Shown here: piece after piece, positions 33,921-42,751 of the stretch | Layout of the letters: every line of letters begins with the position of its first letter | How positions within the stretch are numbered: position 1 is the first letter of the stretch | Source of the DNA: a virus | IMG/VR virus record: IMGVR_UViG_3300042502_001732 | Coordinates: 1 to 64,000 of that record | Length of the DNA stretch: 64,000 nt | Strand: one strand, 5' to 3' | The notes under the pieces: model-generated | The model's input: only the letters and a program-made list of their open reading frames with translations | What the model was told of the DNA's origin: nothing | Databases searched by the model: none | Translations under genes and position numbers: made by a program

Positions 33921-34669
33921 ATAAATGTTTTGTAAAAGTTGGAGGTGGGTTAGGAAATCAATTGTTTCAAATAGCCGCCGCTTATTCTTATTGTAAGAAA
34001 TATAATAAAAAATTATATATAGATATATCAGATTGGAGCGCATCTCAAGGAGTTAATCCAATAAAATATAAAGATTCAATATTTAAAAATTTTGAATACC
34101 ATTTATATTCTACTCCAGAAACTACAAAAATTGAAGAAGAAAGTTTAATTTATAAAGAACTTCCATATCATGATGGGGATGTATCGTTTCATGGCTATTT
34201 TCAATCTGATAAATATTTTATAGAACATAAGGATGAATTTGTAAATTGTTTAAGTTTGCCAAATCTTGATAGTTCCTTTATGCAAGAAAAAAATGTTGCA
34301 TTTCATATAAGAAGAGGAGATTATATTAGTTATTCTCATATATATAATGTGTGTAATACTGATTATTTTAATAAACAATTTGAAGCATTTAAAGATTATC
34401 AAATAAATGTTTTTACTGATTCTCCCGACTTTATATGTAATGAATTTAAAAATCAAAAATTCAATTTAATAATATCACATTCGGAATTAGAAGACTTGAC
34501 TTTAATGAGTTTGCATACAAATATAGTATGCAGTAATTCATCATTTTCTTGGTGGGCATCTTTGCTAGGCAAAGAAAAAGATAACATAATTGTTCCAAAT
34601 AGATGGTTCAATAATTCAGAAAATCATTATGACATATACAGATCAGACTTTACAAAAATCGAAGTATAA
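33917..34669 (+). CDS. Alpha-1,2-fucosyltransferase-like (GT11)
   Basis: 250 residues. GGGLGNQLFQIAAAYSY is the GT11 N-terminal motif, HIRRGDY at 130-136 the H-x-R-x-G-D-Y donor (GDP-fucose) site, and VCSNSSFSWWASLLG the C-terminal motif. Typical bacterial members transfer fucose to O-antigen or capsule. The actual sugar is not provable here. Overlaps the next gene by about 41 bp. Confidence 0.85.
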   Translation: MNKCFVKVGGGLGNQLFQIAAAYSYCKKYNKKLYIDISDWSASQGVNPIKYKDSIFKNFEYHLYSTPETTKIEEESLIYKELPYHDGDVSFHGYFQSDKYFIEHKDEFVNCLSLPNLDSSFMQEKNVAFHIRRGDYISYSHIYNVCNTDYFNKQFEAFKDYQINVFTDSPDFICNEFKNQKFNLIISHSELEDLTLMSLHTNIVCSNSSFSWWASLLGKEKDNIIVPNRWFNNSENHYDIYRSDFTKIEV

Positions 34670-35414
34670 TTTAACTGAAACATCATTCATAATACATTTT
34701 AGAAGAGATTCCGATGATAGAATTTTCAATCTTAAATGTATTTTAAATTATTTTGATACTTATATTGATTATAAAGAATTATTCATAATTAATGATGATT
34801 CTGAACTTGATAATGAATTAAAAAATCTTAAAGAAAAATATCCAAAAATATCTATAGGTTTTTTTAAAAATGATGATGTTTATCAAAGAACTTTATGTTT
34901 CAATAAAATTGCAAAAATAGCAAACGGTAAAGTGTTGTGTTTTTATGATACTGATGTTTTGGTAAAGCCAGAATGTTTACAACATGCTCAAAAATTAATT
35001 ATAACTGGAGAGTTGGATCATGTTTATCCATACAACGGATTATTTGTAGGTGTTAAAAAACCACATAGAGATTTATTAGTAAATTTTGAATTTAATAAAT
35101 TAGAATCATTATTATTAGAACGTCATATAGGTTATGACAATGAATATATGGCAGTTGGACACGATCACTCCGTTGGAGGGATGCACATGATGTCTAAAGA
35201 AGCATTTAATAAAATTGAAGGATACAACGTTAATTTTATCGGTTGGGGATGTGAAGATGTTGATATTTATACTAGATCAGGCCAGAAAAATAAAGTAGCT
35301 GGTATCAGTTCCCCTGATGCGATATGTTGGCATATTGATCATGATAATACTATAAGAACTGAGAATAAATACTATCAAAATAATTTAAATTTATTATACA
35401 GAAATAATAAATGA
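34629..35414 (+). CDS. GT-A glycosyltransferase with GWGxED motif
   Basis: About 261 residues from ATG 34629; a longer frame from 34590 would overlap the fucosyltransferase more. ETSFIIHFRRDSDDRIFNLK and CFYDTDVLV (DTD) form the donor site; FIGWGCEDVDIYTR is the acceptor-side motif of GT7-C/chondroitin-synthase-like enzymes. Part of the continuous sugar-transfer transcript; overlaps the next gene by 4 bp. Confidence 0.78.
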   Translation: MTYTDQTLQKSKYNLTETSFIIHFRRDSDDRIFNLKCILNYFDTYIDYKELFIINDDSELDNELKNLKEKYPKISIGFFKNDDVYQRTLCFNKIAKIANGKVLCFYDTDVLVKPECLQHAQKLIITGELDHVYPYNGLFVGVKKPHRDLLVNFEFNKLESLLLERHIGYDNEYMAVGHDHSVGGMHMMSKEAFNKIEGYNVNFIGWGCEDVDIYTRSGQKNKVAGISSPDAICWHIDHDNTIRTENKYYQNNLNLLYRNNK

Positions 35415-36127
35415 ATTTAAAAAAACGACCCAAATTATCAGTTGCCATTCCATGTTATGAAATGAGTGGTAAGGGTGTTGAATTTTTAGAAAAATCTTTA
35501 AACATTATTAAAAATCAAAATGTAGATTTTTCTGAAATTGAAATTGTAATATCTGATCATTCTATAAATGATGATATAAAAAAATGCTGCGATAAGTATA
35601 ACAATATAAATTTAAAATATTATAAAAATGAAGAATGCAGAGGTTCAATGTCTGGAAATATTAATAGTTGTATTAGACAGAGTTCTGGGGAATATATAAA
35701 ACCATTATTTCAAGATGATTTTTTAAATTCTTCAAATTCTCTAAAAGCTATTTTGGATAATTTGAATTCCCCATGGATAGCTCATGAATATACTCATTTA
35801 GATCTTTCGACAGATTCATTTTATAATCAAAGAACTCCTTTCTATAATGATAGAATTTTAGAAGGAATTAACACAATTGGACCTCCAACAGTGACAGCTT
35901 TTTTGAATGATAATAATTATTTCGATGAAAATTTATTATGGTTTATGGATATAGAATTTTATCACAGAATGATGATAAAATATGGTCATCCTACAATTTT
36001 AAAATGTAATGACCCTATAGCTACAGTTACAACATGGAGTGGACAAACTACAGAAACATCAATCAATCAAGTTTTAATTGACAAAGAAACCAATTATATT
36101 AAATTAAAATATAATGAAAATATCTGA
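35411..36127 (+). CDS. Family 2 glycosyltransferase
   Basis: 238 residues. KLSVAIPCYEMSGKGVEFLE and EIEIVISDHS are the GT2 start; KPLFQDDFLNSS has the DD site; the later FMDIEFYHRMMIKYGHPTIL is the acceptor-side motif. Overlaps the methyltransferase behind it by 14 bp. Confidence 0.82.
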   Translation: MNLKKRPKLSVAIPCYEMSGKGVEFLEKSLNIIKNQNVDFSEIEIVISDHSINDDIKKCCDKYNNINLKYYKNEECRGSMSGNINSCIRQSSGEYIKPLFQDDFLNSSNSLKAILDNLNSPWIAHEYTHLDLSTDSFYNQRTPFYNDRILEGINTIGPPTVTAFLNDNNYFDENLLWFMDIEFYHRMMIKYGHPTILKCNDPIATVTTWSGQTTETSINQVLIDKETNYIKLKYNENI

Positions 36128-36689
36128 GTTATTTTTAAAATATCAAAGTGATAAAAATGAAGGATCTTTATATCCTTCAGATCATCTTAGGGGTCACACA
36201 TATGGAAAATCATATGATAAAATATTTGAAAAATTTGATAGAAAATCAAATTTCAATATATTAGAAATTGGAATTCAAAAGGGTGGTAGTATGCTGGCAT
36301 GGAAAGATTACTTTGAAAATTCTAACATTTATGGTGTAGATATAGTAGATTGTATTTTACCAGAATATAGACGAGAGGATTTTAATTATATATTTGATGA
36401 TATTAAATCTGATAATGTTACAAAAATTTTAAGTAATTTAACTTTTGATATTATTATAGATGATGGAAGTCATTTTTTGAGTGATGTTCTATTTACAGTT
36501 TCCAATTATCTATCAAAACTTAACGATGGCGGTGTTTTAATTATAGAAGATTGTCAGCACCCAGAGGGATGGATAGAAGAAATAGGAAAGTTGGTTGATG
36601 ATAATTATAGAATAATTACAGCTGATTTGAGATATGATAGAGGTCAACCTCAATACGATAATTTTCTAATTATTATAGAAAAACAATAA
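36114..36689 (+). CDS. Class I SAM-dependent methyltransferase (CmcI-like)
   Basis: 191 residues. FNILEIGIQKGGSMLAW is the SAM-binding motif, IYGVDIVD the acidic loop, and FDIIIDDGSHFLSDVLF the catalytic-side motif; GGVLIIEDCQ follows. The family includes sugar O-methyltransferases acting on antibiotic or surface glycans. Substrate unknown. A second methyltransferase in the island suggests methylated glycans. Confidence 0.78.
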   Translation: MKISELFLKYQSDKNEGSLYPSDHLRGHTYGKSYDKIFEKFDRKSNFNILEIGIQKGGSMLAWKDYFENSNIYGVDIVDCILPEYRREDFNYIFDDIKSDNVTKILSNLTFDIIIDDGSHFLSDVLFTVSNYLSKLNDGGVLIIEDCQHPEGWIEEIGKLVDDNYRIITADLRYDRGQPQYDNFLIIIEKQ

Positions 36690-36709
36690 AATTTATAATT
36701 TTAATTTAA

Positions 36710-37621
36710 ATGATAACAACCAATTTAACTGGTAATTTAGGAAATCACATGTGGCAATACGCTGTATGTAGAATGATAGCCGAACATAAAGGTTATGATT
36801 GGGGTATAAATTCAACACCAAGCCATGATTATTTTAATGGTAAAAGCCAAATGGAATTCATGGAGATTGATTATGGAAAACCTGTTGATGGTATAATTAA
36901 TTCATTTCATGAAAGATGGATTCATATACAACATGTGGATATAGTTAACATCGCGATGTTGGACAAAAGAATCTATGATATTGAAGATAACACGGTACTA
37001 TTAGGAGAAAATGGTGCATATGGTGGATTGTTTCAATGTGAAGATTATCTAATAGATAGAAAGTCTGATGTTGAAAAATGGTTTTCTATAAAACCAGAAT
37101 ATAAAAATCAATACGATAATAAATTAAAAGAATTAGGTATTGAATTGGATGAAAATTTATGCGTTATTAATTTCAGAGGGGGGGAATATAGAGGAATTTC
37201 CACGTGCTTGTTGAGAAAAGAATATTGGAAAGATGCTACCAATCATATGTTAGCAATCAATCCATTTATGGTTTTTTTAGCAATAACTGATGATCCTGAG
37301 CTGTGTAAAGAATATATGCCGTTTGATATTCAAACGTTGCATATTGATGCAGGTTTTGATTTTTATGTAGTTAATCAAGCTCATTGGTTGATAATTTCAA
37401 ATTCATCATTTGGATGGTGGGCTGCTTGGTTAAACAAAAAATCCAAAAAAACTATAGCTCCTAAATATTGGGCTAGACATAATGTCAGCAATGGGTATTG
37501 GGCTCTTGGTAATTCGTATACAAGAGGATTTACTTTTATGGATAGAGAAGGTAAATTATTCAATTATGATGATTGTTTAATTGAAGCAACTGAATTTTAT
37601 AAAAACCATAATATCATATAA
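36710..37621 (+). CDS. GT11-like fucosyltransferase family protein
   Basis: 303 residues. TTNLTGNLGNHMWQYAVCRM matches the GT11 start; the donor motif reads INFRGGEYRG in place of HxRxGDY; LIISNSSFGWWAAWLN is the C-terminal motif. The changed donor motif could mean a different nucleotide sugar. It shares the family but not close identity with the one at 33917. Confidence 0.78.
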   Translation: MITTNLTGNLGNHMWQYAVCRMIAEHKGYDWGINSTPSHDYFNGKSQMEFMEIDYGKPVDGIINSFHERWIHIQHVDIVNIAMLDKRIYDIEDNTVLLGENGAYGGLFQCEDYLIDRKSDVEKWFSIKPEYKNQYDNKLKELGIELDENLCVINFRGGEYRGISTCLLRKEYWKDATNHMLAINPFMVFLAITDDPELCKEYMPFDIQTLHIDAGFDFYVVNQAHWLIISNSSFGWWAAWLNKKSKKTIAPKYWARHNVSNGYWALGNSYTRGFTFMDREGKLFNYDDCLIEATEFYKNHNII

Positions 37622-37623
37622 AT

Positions 37624-38487
37624 ATGAGAAAAATTTACGACTGTTTTATTTTTTTTAATGAATTGGATTTACTTGAATTAAGATTAAATGTTTTAGATTC
37701 TTATGTTGATTATTTTGTTATTTGTGAAGCTTCCGTAACACACAGCGGAATTAATAAAGAATATATTTTTGAAAATAATAAACATAGATTTTCAAAATTC
37801 TTACATAAGATTATTCATTTGAAAATTGATGATATTCCTACAAATTTTTCCAATCTTCCAATTTCATCAAACGTAAATACATTCGATGAGGAATGCGTTA
37901 ATGATATTCATTCATTTATAAATGAAACAACTCTGTTTAATAAAATAACAGAAAGTCATTTTGGTAGAGATTTTTTTCAAAAAGAATCTCTCAGAAGAGG
38001 TTTAGAGAATTGTGAAGATGATGATATTGTAATATTATCTGATTGTGATGAAATTCCAAATCCTAAAGTTTTAGAAAAAGTCGATAAGTTTATCAAAGAT
38101 TATGAATTTTTTACATTTAATCAAAAGACTTATTATTATTATATAAATCTATTGAAAGAAACTTCATGGAAAGGTTCTAGAATGGGGTTATATAAAAACT
38201 TAAAAAAATATTCATTCAATAAATTAAGAGCGCAACAAAATTGCGAAATTTCTGAAGGTGGGTGGCATTTTAGTTTCATGGGAGGTTCTGAACAAGTTAA
38301 ATTGAAAATTAAATCGTATTCACATCAAGAATTGAATACTTCAGAATATATAAATAATGTTGATAAAAACATAGAAAATAATATAGATCCATTTTTTAGA
38401 GGATCTTTGACGAAAGTTGATATTGATTCATCTTATCCAGAATATATTTTAAATAATTTGCAAAAATATCAACACATGATAAAATAA
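37624..38487 (+). CDS. GT17-like glycosyltransferase
   Basis: 287 residues. KIYDCFIFFNELDLLELRLN followed by YFVICEASVTHSG is the signature of GT17 (beta-1,4-GlcNAc-transferase-like) proteins. DIVILSDCDEIPNP gives the acidic DxDE site, and GGWHFSFMGG the C-terminal motif. GT17-like proteins occur in several aquatic phages; acceptor unknown. Confidence 0.82.
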   Translation: MRKIYDCFIFFNELDLLELRLNVLDSYVDYFVICEASVTHSGINKEYIFENNKHRFSKFLHKIIHLKIDDIPTNFSNLPISSNVNTFDEECVNDIHSFINETTLFNKITESHFGRDFFQKESLRRGLENCEDDDIVILSDCDEIPNPKVLEKVDKFIKDYEFFTFNQKTYYYYINLLKETSWKGSRMGLYKNLKKYSFNKLRAQQNCEISEGGWHFSFMGGSEQVKLKIKSYSHQELNTSEYINNVDKNIENNIDPFFRGSLTKVDIDSSYPEYILNNLQKYQHMIK

Positions 38488-38491
38488 ATTT

Positions 38492-39136
38492 ATGTTAGAT
38501 TTATCAAATGTAACGCTTATAGCGATGACATCTGTGAAAATACCTCAAACTATAAAAGCATTGCAATATAGTTCTAGAGATATAAAATTTGGAGCTATAA
38601 AAATTATTTCAGATATTAAACCAGATGATCTTCCTAGTGATATTATCCATGAATATACTGAGAAAATGTCTAATATAGATGATTGGAATTATTCAATTAT
38701 CTATAAACTTGGGAAGCATATAGATACCGAATTTGCTATACTTATTCATGATGATGGTTTTATTATAAATCCTAAATCTTGGAGACCAGAGTTTTTTGAA
38801 TATGATTATATTGGAGCGCCTTGGCCGTTGCCGATGGATGATTTTTCTTATAGAGATATAAATGGTGAAATTATAAGAGTTGGTAATAGTGTATCATTAC
38901 GAAGTAAAAAATTAATAGATTTACCTGTAAAATTAAATTTAGAATGGAAACCATTTCATGGCTATTATAATGAAGACGGTTTTATTTGTGTAAATTATAG
39001 ACATATATATAAAGAACACGGTATTAAATTTGCAGATATAGATGTTGCTAAATATTTTTCACACGAAACCCAATTACCAGAAACTTTTGGAATCGAACCA
39101 TTCGCCTTTCATGGAAAGAAAGGATTATTTGATTAA
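38492..39136 (+). CDS. DUF5672-like putative glycosyltransferase
   Basis: 214 residues. NVTLIAMTSVKIPQTIKALQ, FAILIHDDGFIINP, YDYIGAPWPLP and GNSVSLRSKKLID are the conserved blocks of the DUF5672 family, found next to glycosyltransferases and thought to be GT-A enzymes. HDDG would be the metal site. The terminal gene order continues without gap. Confidence 0.7.
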   Translation: MLDLSNVTLIAMTSVKIPQTIKALQYSSRDIKFGAIKIISDIKPDDLPSDIIHEYTEKMSNIDDWNYSIIYKLGKHIDTEFAILIHDDGFIINPKSWRPEFFEYDYIGAPWPLPMDDFSYRDINGEIIRVGNSVSLRSKKLIDLPVKLNLEWKPFHGYYNEDGFICVNYRHIYKEHGIKFADIDVAKYFSHETQLPETFGIEPFAFHGKKGLFD

Positions 39137-39137
39137 T

Positions 39138-39815
39138 ATGAAAAAGGAAATAGTGATAGCCGCATATGATAAAGATTTACATTGGTTAAGTAGATTAAAT
39201 TCCGATGTGAAGAAAACTATATATCGAAAAGGAAACAGAAGTGAGGATATAAATGAAATTTATATAGAGAATAATAAAGGAAGATGTGTGCATACATTCT
39301 TTAATCATATTTTTGAAAATTATAATAATCTTTCTGATGTAACATATTTTGCACAAGATTATCCTTTCGATCACTGGGAAAATATAATAGAAATTATAAA
39401 TGATATTCCAACTATACAAAAAGAACAATTAAAAATAGGAGGTTATTGCGGATATCATTGGAATAGTATACAGACACCATCATCAAGTGGTGGTATTATG
39501 TGGGAATTATATCCATCCATTCATCATGGAAATGGTAATATACTTTCATGTGATAGCAAAGGACATCCTCATGCATCTGCTGATTTTCATATTGATGCTG
39601 ATAAATATTGGAATTTATTTTTTAATAACAAACCTCCTAACTTTTATGAATTCATTCCTGGGGGTCACTTTTCAATAACAAAAGAACACGCTCATTTAAG
39701 AACTAGAGATTTTTATAAAAAAGTTGTAGATTTTTTAATAGATTATGAATTTGCACCCTGGATTGTTGAAAGATTAGAGTGTTATATTTTCAATCCAAAA
39801 TATTCAACTATTTAA
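39138..39815 (+). CDS. DUF3431-like protein of the glycosylation island
   Basis: 225 residues from ATG 39138, directly after the upstream stop. KEIVIAAYDKDLHWLSRLN, RCVHTFFNHIFENYNNLSDV and VTYFAQDYPFDHW match the DUF3431 family, whose members sit in polysaccharide clusters and are probably transferases. C-terminal FIPGGHFSITKEH is also conserved. Last gene before the early promoter at 39821. Confidence 0.65.
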   Translation: MKKEIVIAAYDKDLHWLSRLNSDVKKTIYRKGNRSEDINEIYIENNKGRCVHTFFNHIFENYNNLSDVTYFAQDYPFDHWENIIEIINDIPTIQKEQLKIGGYCGYHWNSIQTPSSSGGIMWELYPSIHHGNGNILSCDSKGHPHASADFHIDADKYWNLFFNNKPPNFYEFIPGGHFSITKEHAHLRTRDFYKKVVDFLIDYEFAPWIVERLECYIFNPKYSTI

Positions 39816-39820
39816 ATGAT

Positions 39821-39848
39821 TTGACATTTCAAAAAAATTTGGTAGATT
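39821..39848 (+). promoter_or_regulatory. Early promoter of the dideoxysugar genes
   Basis: TTGACA (39821-39826), 16 bp, TAGATT (39843-39848), 7 nt, ATG 39856. Confidence 0.65.
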
Positions 39849-39855
39849 TTAGAAT

Positions 39856-41145
39856 ATGATTTTAAAAGAAGATATTAAAACATTGGTAGGTAATCACGTT
39901 TCACCTTATATCTACAATGCAAAGGAATTTAAAGCTGGTAAAACACCGATATATTATTCTGGTCCATATTGGGACAATCAAGAGACAGAAGCTGCTCTAG
40001 ATTCATTTTTAAATGGTAAATGGATCACTGCTGGTGAAAAAGTTCATAAATTTGAAAGTCAGTTTTCCAAGAGGTTCAATACCAAATATGGTCATATGGT
40101 AAATTCTGGAAGTTCGGCCAATTTAATTTTAATTTCTGGTTTAAAGAGAAGATTTAATTGGCAAGATGGTGATGAAATCATTGTATCACCTGTTGGATTT
40201 GCAACTACAATTTCTGTAATTTATCAAACCAGACTAACCCCAGTTTTTGTAGATATCGAATGGGACACTTTGAACTTTGATATTGACCAAATTGAATCTA
40301 AAATAACAAACAAGACGAAGGCTATTTTTATATCTCCAGTTTTAGGAAATCCTCCAGATATGGATAGATTGATTGAAATTAGCGAAAAGCATGGAATTCA
40401 ACTTGTAGGGGATAACTGCGATAGTCTTGGAAGCAAGTGGGATGGAAAATATCTAAATGAATATTATGTAGCTTATTCAAATTCTTTTTATCCAGCCCAT
40501 CATATTTCAACAGGTGAAGGCGGTATGGTATGCACTGATGATGTCGATCTTAAAAAGCTTTTCGTTAGTTTAAGCTGGTGGGGTCGTGATTGTTATTGTG
40601 TAGGATCTGCCAATCTTCTACCATGCGGTACTTGTGGAAATAGATTCGATAACTGGCTTGAGAATTTTGATGGTGTGATTGATCATAAATACGTATTTTC
40701 TGAAATGGGATACAATTTAAAACCATTGGATATGCAAGGTGCTATCGGGTTGGTTCAGCTTGAAAAATTAGATGAAATTGAAAATAATAGAAGAATTTCT
40801 AGAGATACAATTTCTAAAATTTTCTGTAACAATATTCCGAATGTTAAAATTCCTAAAACCTTAGATAAGGCAGATCCTTGCTGGTTTGGAACTCCGTTCA
40901 TTTGTGAAGAAAGTGGATTAAAACCCGAATTAGTCAAATACTTAGAGGATAATAAAATACAGACTAGAAACTATTTTGCTGGTAATATTTTGTTACATCC
41001 AGGATACAAACACTTGGATGATTATAAAAAATATCCAGAAGCGAATAAAGTTTTAGATAAAGTATTTTTCATTGGTGCTGCTCCTCATTATACAACTCCA
41101 GTGTTTGAATATATTGAAGATGTAATTTCAAAATTTAGAAAATAA
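39856..41145 (+). CDS. rfbH: RfbH-like iron-sulfur PMP-dependent sugar 3-dehydrase
   Basis: 429 residues of the DegT/aminotransferase fold. The Schiff-base Lys is replaced by His in SFYPAHHISTGEGG (H215), the hallmark of CDP-6-deoxy-hexulose 3-dehydrase (E1/RfbH). C188, C246, C248 and C260 form a [2Fe-2S]-type set: C188 to C246 is exactly the 57-residue spacing of E1, and TCGNRF matches its CGKRF end, with a short insertion before the last Cys. The family removes the C3 hydroxyl in 3,6-dideoxyhexose synthesis using a reductase partner, not seen here. Confidence 0.85.
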   Translation: MILKEDIKTLVGNHVSPYIYNAKEFKAGKTPIYYSGPYWDNQETEAALDSFLNGKWITAGEKVHKFESQFSKRFNTKYGHMVNSGSSANLILISGLKRRFNWQDGDEIIVSPVGFATTISVIYQTRLTPVFVDIEWDTLNFDIDQIESKITNKTKAIFISPVLGNPPDMDRLIEISEKHGIQLVGDNCDSLGSKWDGKYLNEYYVAYSNSFYPAHHISTGEGGMVCTDDVDLKKLFVSLSWWGRDCYCVGSANLLPCGTCGNRFDNWLENFDGVIDHKYVFSEMGYNLKPLDMQGAIGLVQLEKLDEIENNRRISRDTISKIFCNNIPNVKIPKTLDKADPCWFGTPFICEESGLKPELVKYLEDNKIQTRNYFAGNILLHPGYKHLDDYKKYPEANKVLDKVFFIGAAPHYTTPVFEYIEDVISKFRK

Positions 41146-41148
41146 TTT

Positions 41149-41964
41149 ATGATATCGGTTTTTGGAGGTACTGGATTTGTTGGTAGTGAATTTTGCCAGC
41201 AATTTAAAGATGAAGTTGCAATTATAGATAGAAATTCTTTTATCCCTATCAGTGATAAAGTTTTATATTTTATAAGTACGGTAGATAATTACAATGTATT
41301 GACAGATTCTAAAAAAGACATCAACACTAATTTAATTCATCTTATGAATGTATTGGATGAATGTAAAAATAAAAATATAGAATTTACATTTATAAGTTCA
41401 TGGTTCGTTTATGGAGAGACTGATTTACCAGCAACTGAAAGTTCTATATGTAAACCTAAAGGATTTTATTCAATAACCAAATACGCTGCAGAATTATTAT
41501 TAGAATCTTATTGTAAAACATTTAATATAAAATATAAAATCATAAGGCTTGGAAATGTTTTGGGAAATTCTGATGGTAAAATTTCTAAAAAGAAAAACGC
41601 TCTTCAATTTTTAATAAGTGAGATTAAAGAAAATAAAGATATAAATCTTTATAATAATGGCAATTTTTATAGAGATTTTATACACGTTAGTGATGTTGCC
41701 AAAGGTATCAAATATGTAATGGAGCGTGGCAACTTCAATGAAATATATAATTTAGGGTGCGGAATTCCTATAGTTTTTAAATCTATAATTGATTACGCTG
41801 TTGAAAAAACAAATTCAACTAGTAAAATTGGAATTATGGATGCTACTGATTTTCATAAAATAGTTCAAGTCGAATCTATGTACTTAGATACTAATAAGTT
41901 GAATAGTTTGGGATTTAAACCAGAAAAAAACATCTATCAAATTGTAGATGAATTATTGGAATAA
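41149..41964 (+). CDS. SDR-family nucleotide-sugar reductase/epimerase
   Basis: 271 residues. FGGTGFVGS at 5-13 is the NAD(P)-binding motif; ISSWFVYGE supplies the Ser region; Y107-x3-K111 (YSITK) is the catalytic pair; FIHVSDVAKGI is conserved later. Just 3 bp after the rfbH-like gene, so a C4-reductase role like CDP-paratose or CDP-abequose synthase is plausible but inferred. Its stop overlaps the next start by 1 bp. Confidence 0.78.
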   Translation: MISVFGGTGFVGSEFCQQFKDEVAIIDRNSFIPISDKVLYFISTVDNYNVLTDSKKDINTNLIHLMNVLDECKNKNIEFTFISSWFVYGETDLPATESSICKPKGFYSITKYAAELLLESYCKTFNIKYKIIRLGNVLGNSDGKISKKKNALQFLISEIKENKDINLYNNGNFYRDFIHVSDVAKGIKYVMERGNFNEIYNLGCGIPIVFKSIIDYAVEKTNSTSKIGIMDATDFHKIVQVESMYLDTNKLNSLGFKPEKNIYQIVDELLE

Positions 41965-42311
41965 TGTTTAAAGCAATAAATCATATATTATTTGAAAATC
42001 CTTCTAAGGAAATAGATTCGGAAACTTTAGAAGAGTTTGTTCCTTATATGGTAACAAGATATTTTTCATTTTATGAAAATGGAAAATATATAGATTATAT
42101 TAATTCTACAATTAATAAATATCAAAATATTTTTTACACTAAAGAAGATGAATATAAATTTTATGAAAATGTAATTCCTAAATTAAAAAATAAAAAGATT
42201 AATTACATTAAAAAAAATAAAAAGGAAAAGACAAAAAAAGATATTGTCGAAGCAGTTCCTGATTTTTATTCAAGAAAAGAATGGGAAAACTTGACATCTA
42301 ATGATATATAA
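41964..42311 (+). CDS. 62: Probable clamp-loader small subunit, gp62-like
   Basis: 115 residues. FVPYMVTRYFSFYENGKYID, then EYKFYENVIPKLKNKK and a Lys-rich end resemble the phage clamp-loader A family (short gp62 forms of cyanophages, with a conserved PF-x-N/T-R-x-L/F-S block). T4 gp62 itself is longer (187). The partner gp44 is not in the window. Its position at the end of the dideoxysugar genes, far from the replication operons, is unexpected. Confidence 0.55.
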   Translation: MFKAINHILFENPSKEIDSETLEEFVPYMVTRYFSFYENGKYIDYINSTINKYQNIFYTKEDEYKFYENVIPKLKNKKINYIKKNKKEKTKKDIVEAVPDFYSRKEWENLTSNDI

Positions 42312-42318
42312 TTAAATT
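42291..42318 (+). promoter_or_regulatory. Early promoter
   Basis: TTGACA (42291-42296, inside the end of the gp62-like gene), 16 bp, TAAATT (42313-42318), 5 nt, ATG 42324. Confidence 0.65.
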
Positions 42319-42323
42319 TATAT

Positions 42324-42746
42324 ATGTCAGTTTCAATAGATGTTTTAGCTCCTCAAAAATCACACATAGATCTTTCAGATAAAATGCTACCCAGTGATTT
42401 TGGGTTAGATGATTATCAATTATCAAATTTATTTGATGATGTTATATTAATCGAATATTGTGATTTACATGGTGGTGAAGACGGTTCGGAGTATATTTTA
42501 AGAGGAGGAATTGCAGTTCCTATAAATCAAGTTCACAATGCTTGGAGAAAAGGAAAGGTTATCCTGAATGGACCCAGAGTTCAATATGCTAAAGTTGGAG
42601 ATGTTGTAGTGTTCCCTAATAATATGGGAATTCCAATTACCAATTTAGAAGTTGAAGGTTATGGTAAAATTAAAAATGGACTGTTCATAAATGAACAGAG
42701 GATGTTTGGAATTTGTAAAGTTAACGATAAAGCTAACAATAAATAA
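42324..42746 (+). CDS. Possible GroES-like co-chaperonin (gp31 analogue)
   Basis: 140 residues. The part from about residue 45 is strand-rich: SEYILRGGIAVPI, KGKVILNGPRVQYAKVGDVV and VFPNNMGIPITNLEV have the look of the GroES barrel, where V-x-x-V/G-D-x-V-x-F/P is typical. T4 gp31 replaces host GroES for folding gp23. No mobile-loop motif is certain, so this is a fold-level guess. Confidence 0.4.
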   Translation: MSVSIDVLAPQKSHIDLSDKMLPSDFGLDDYQLSNLFDDVILIEYCDLHGGEDGSEYILRGGIAVPINQVHNAWRKGKVILNGPRVQYAKVGDVVVFPNNMGIPITNLEVEGYGKIKNGLFINEQRMFGICKVNDKANNK

Positions 42747-42751
42747 TTTAG

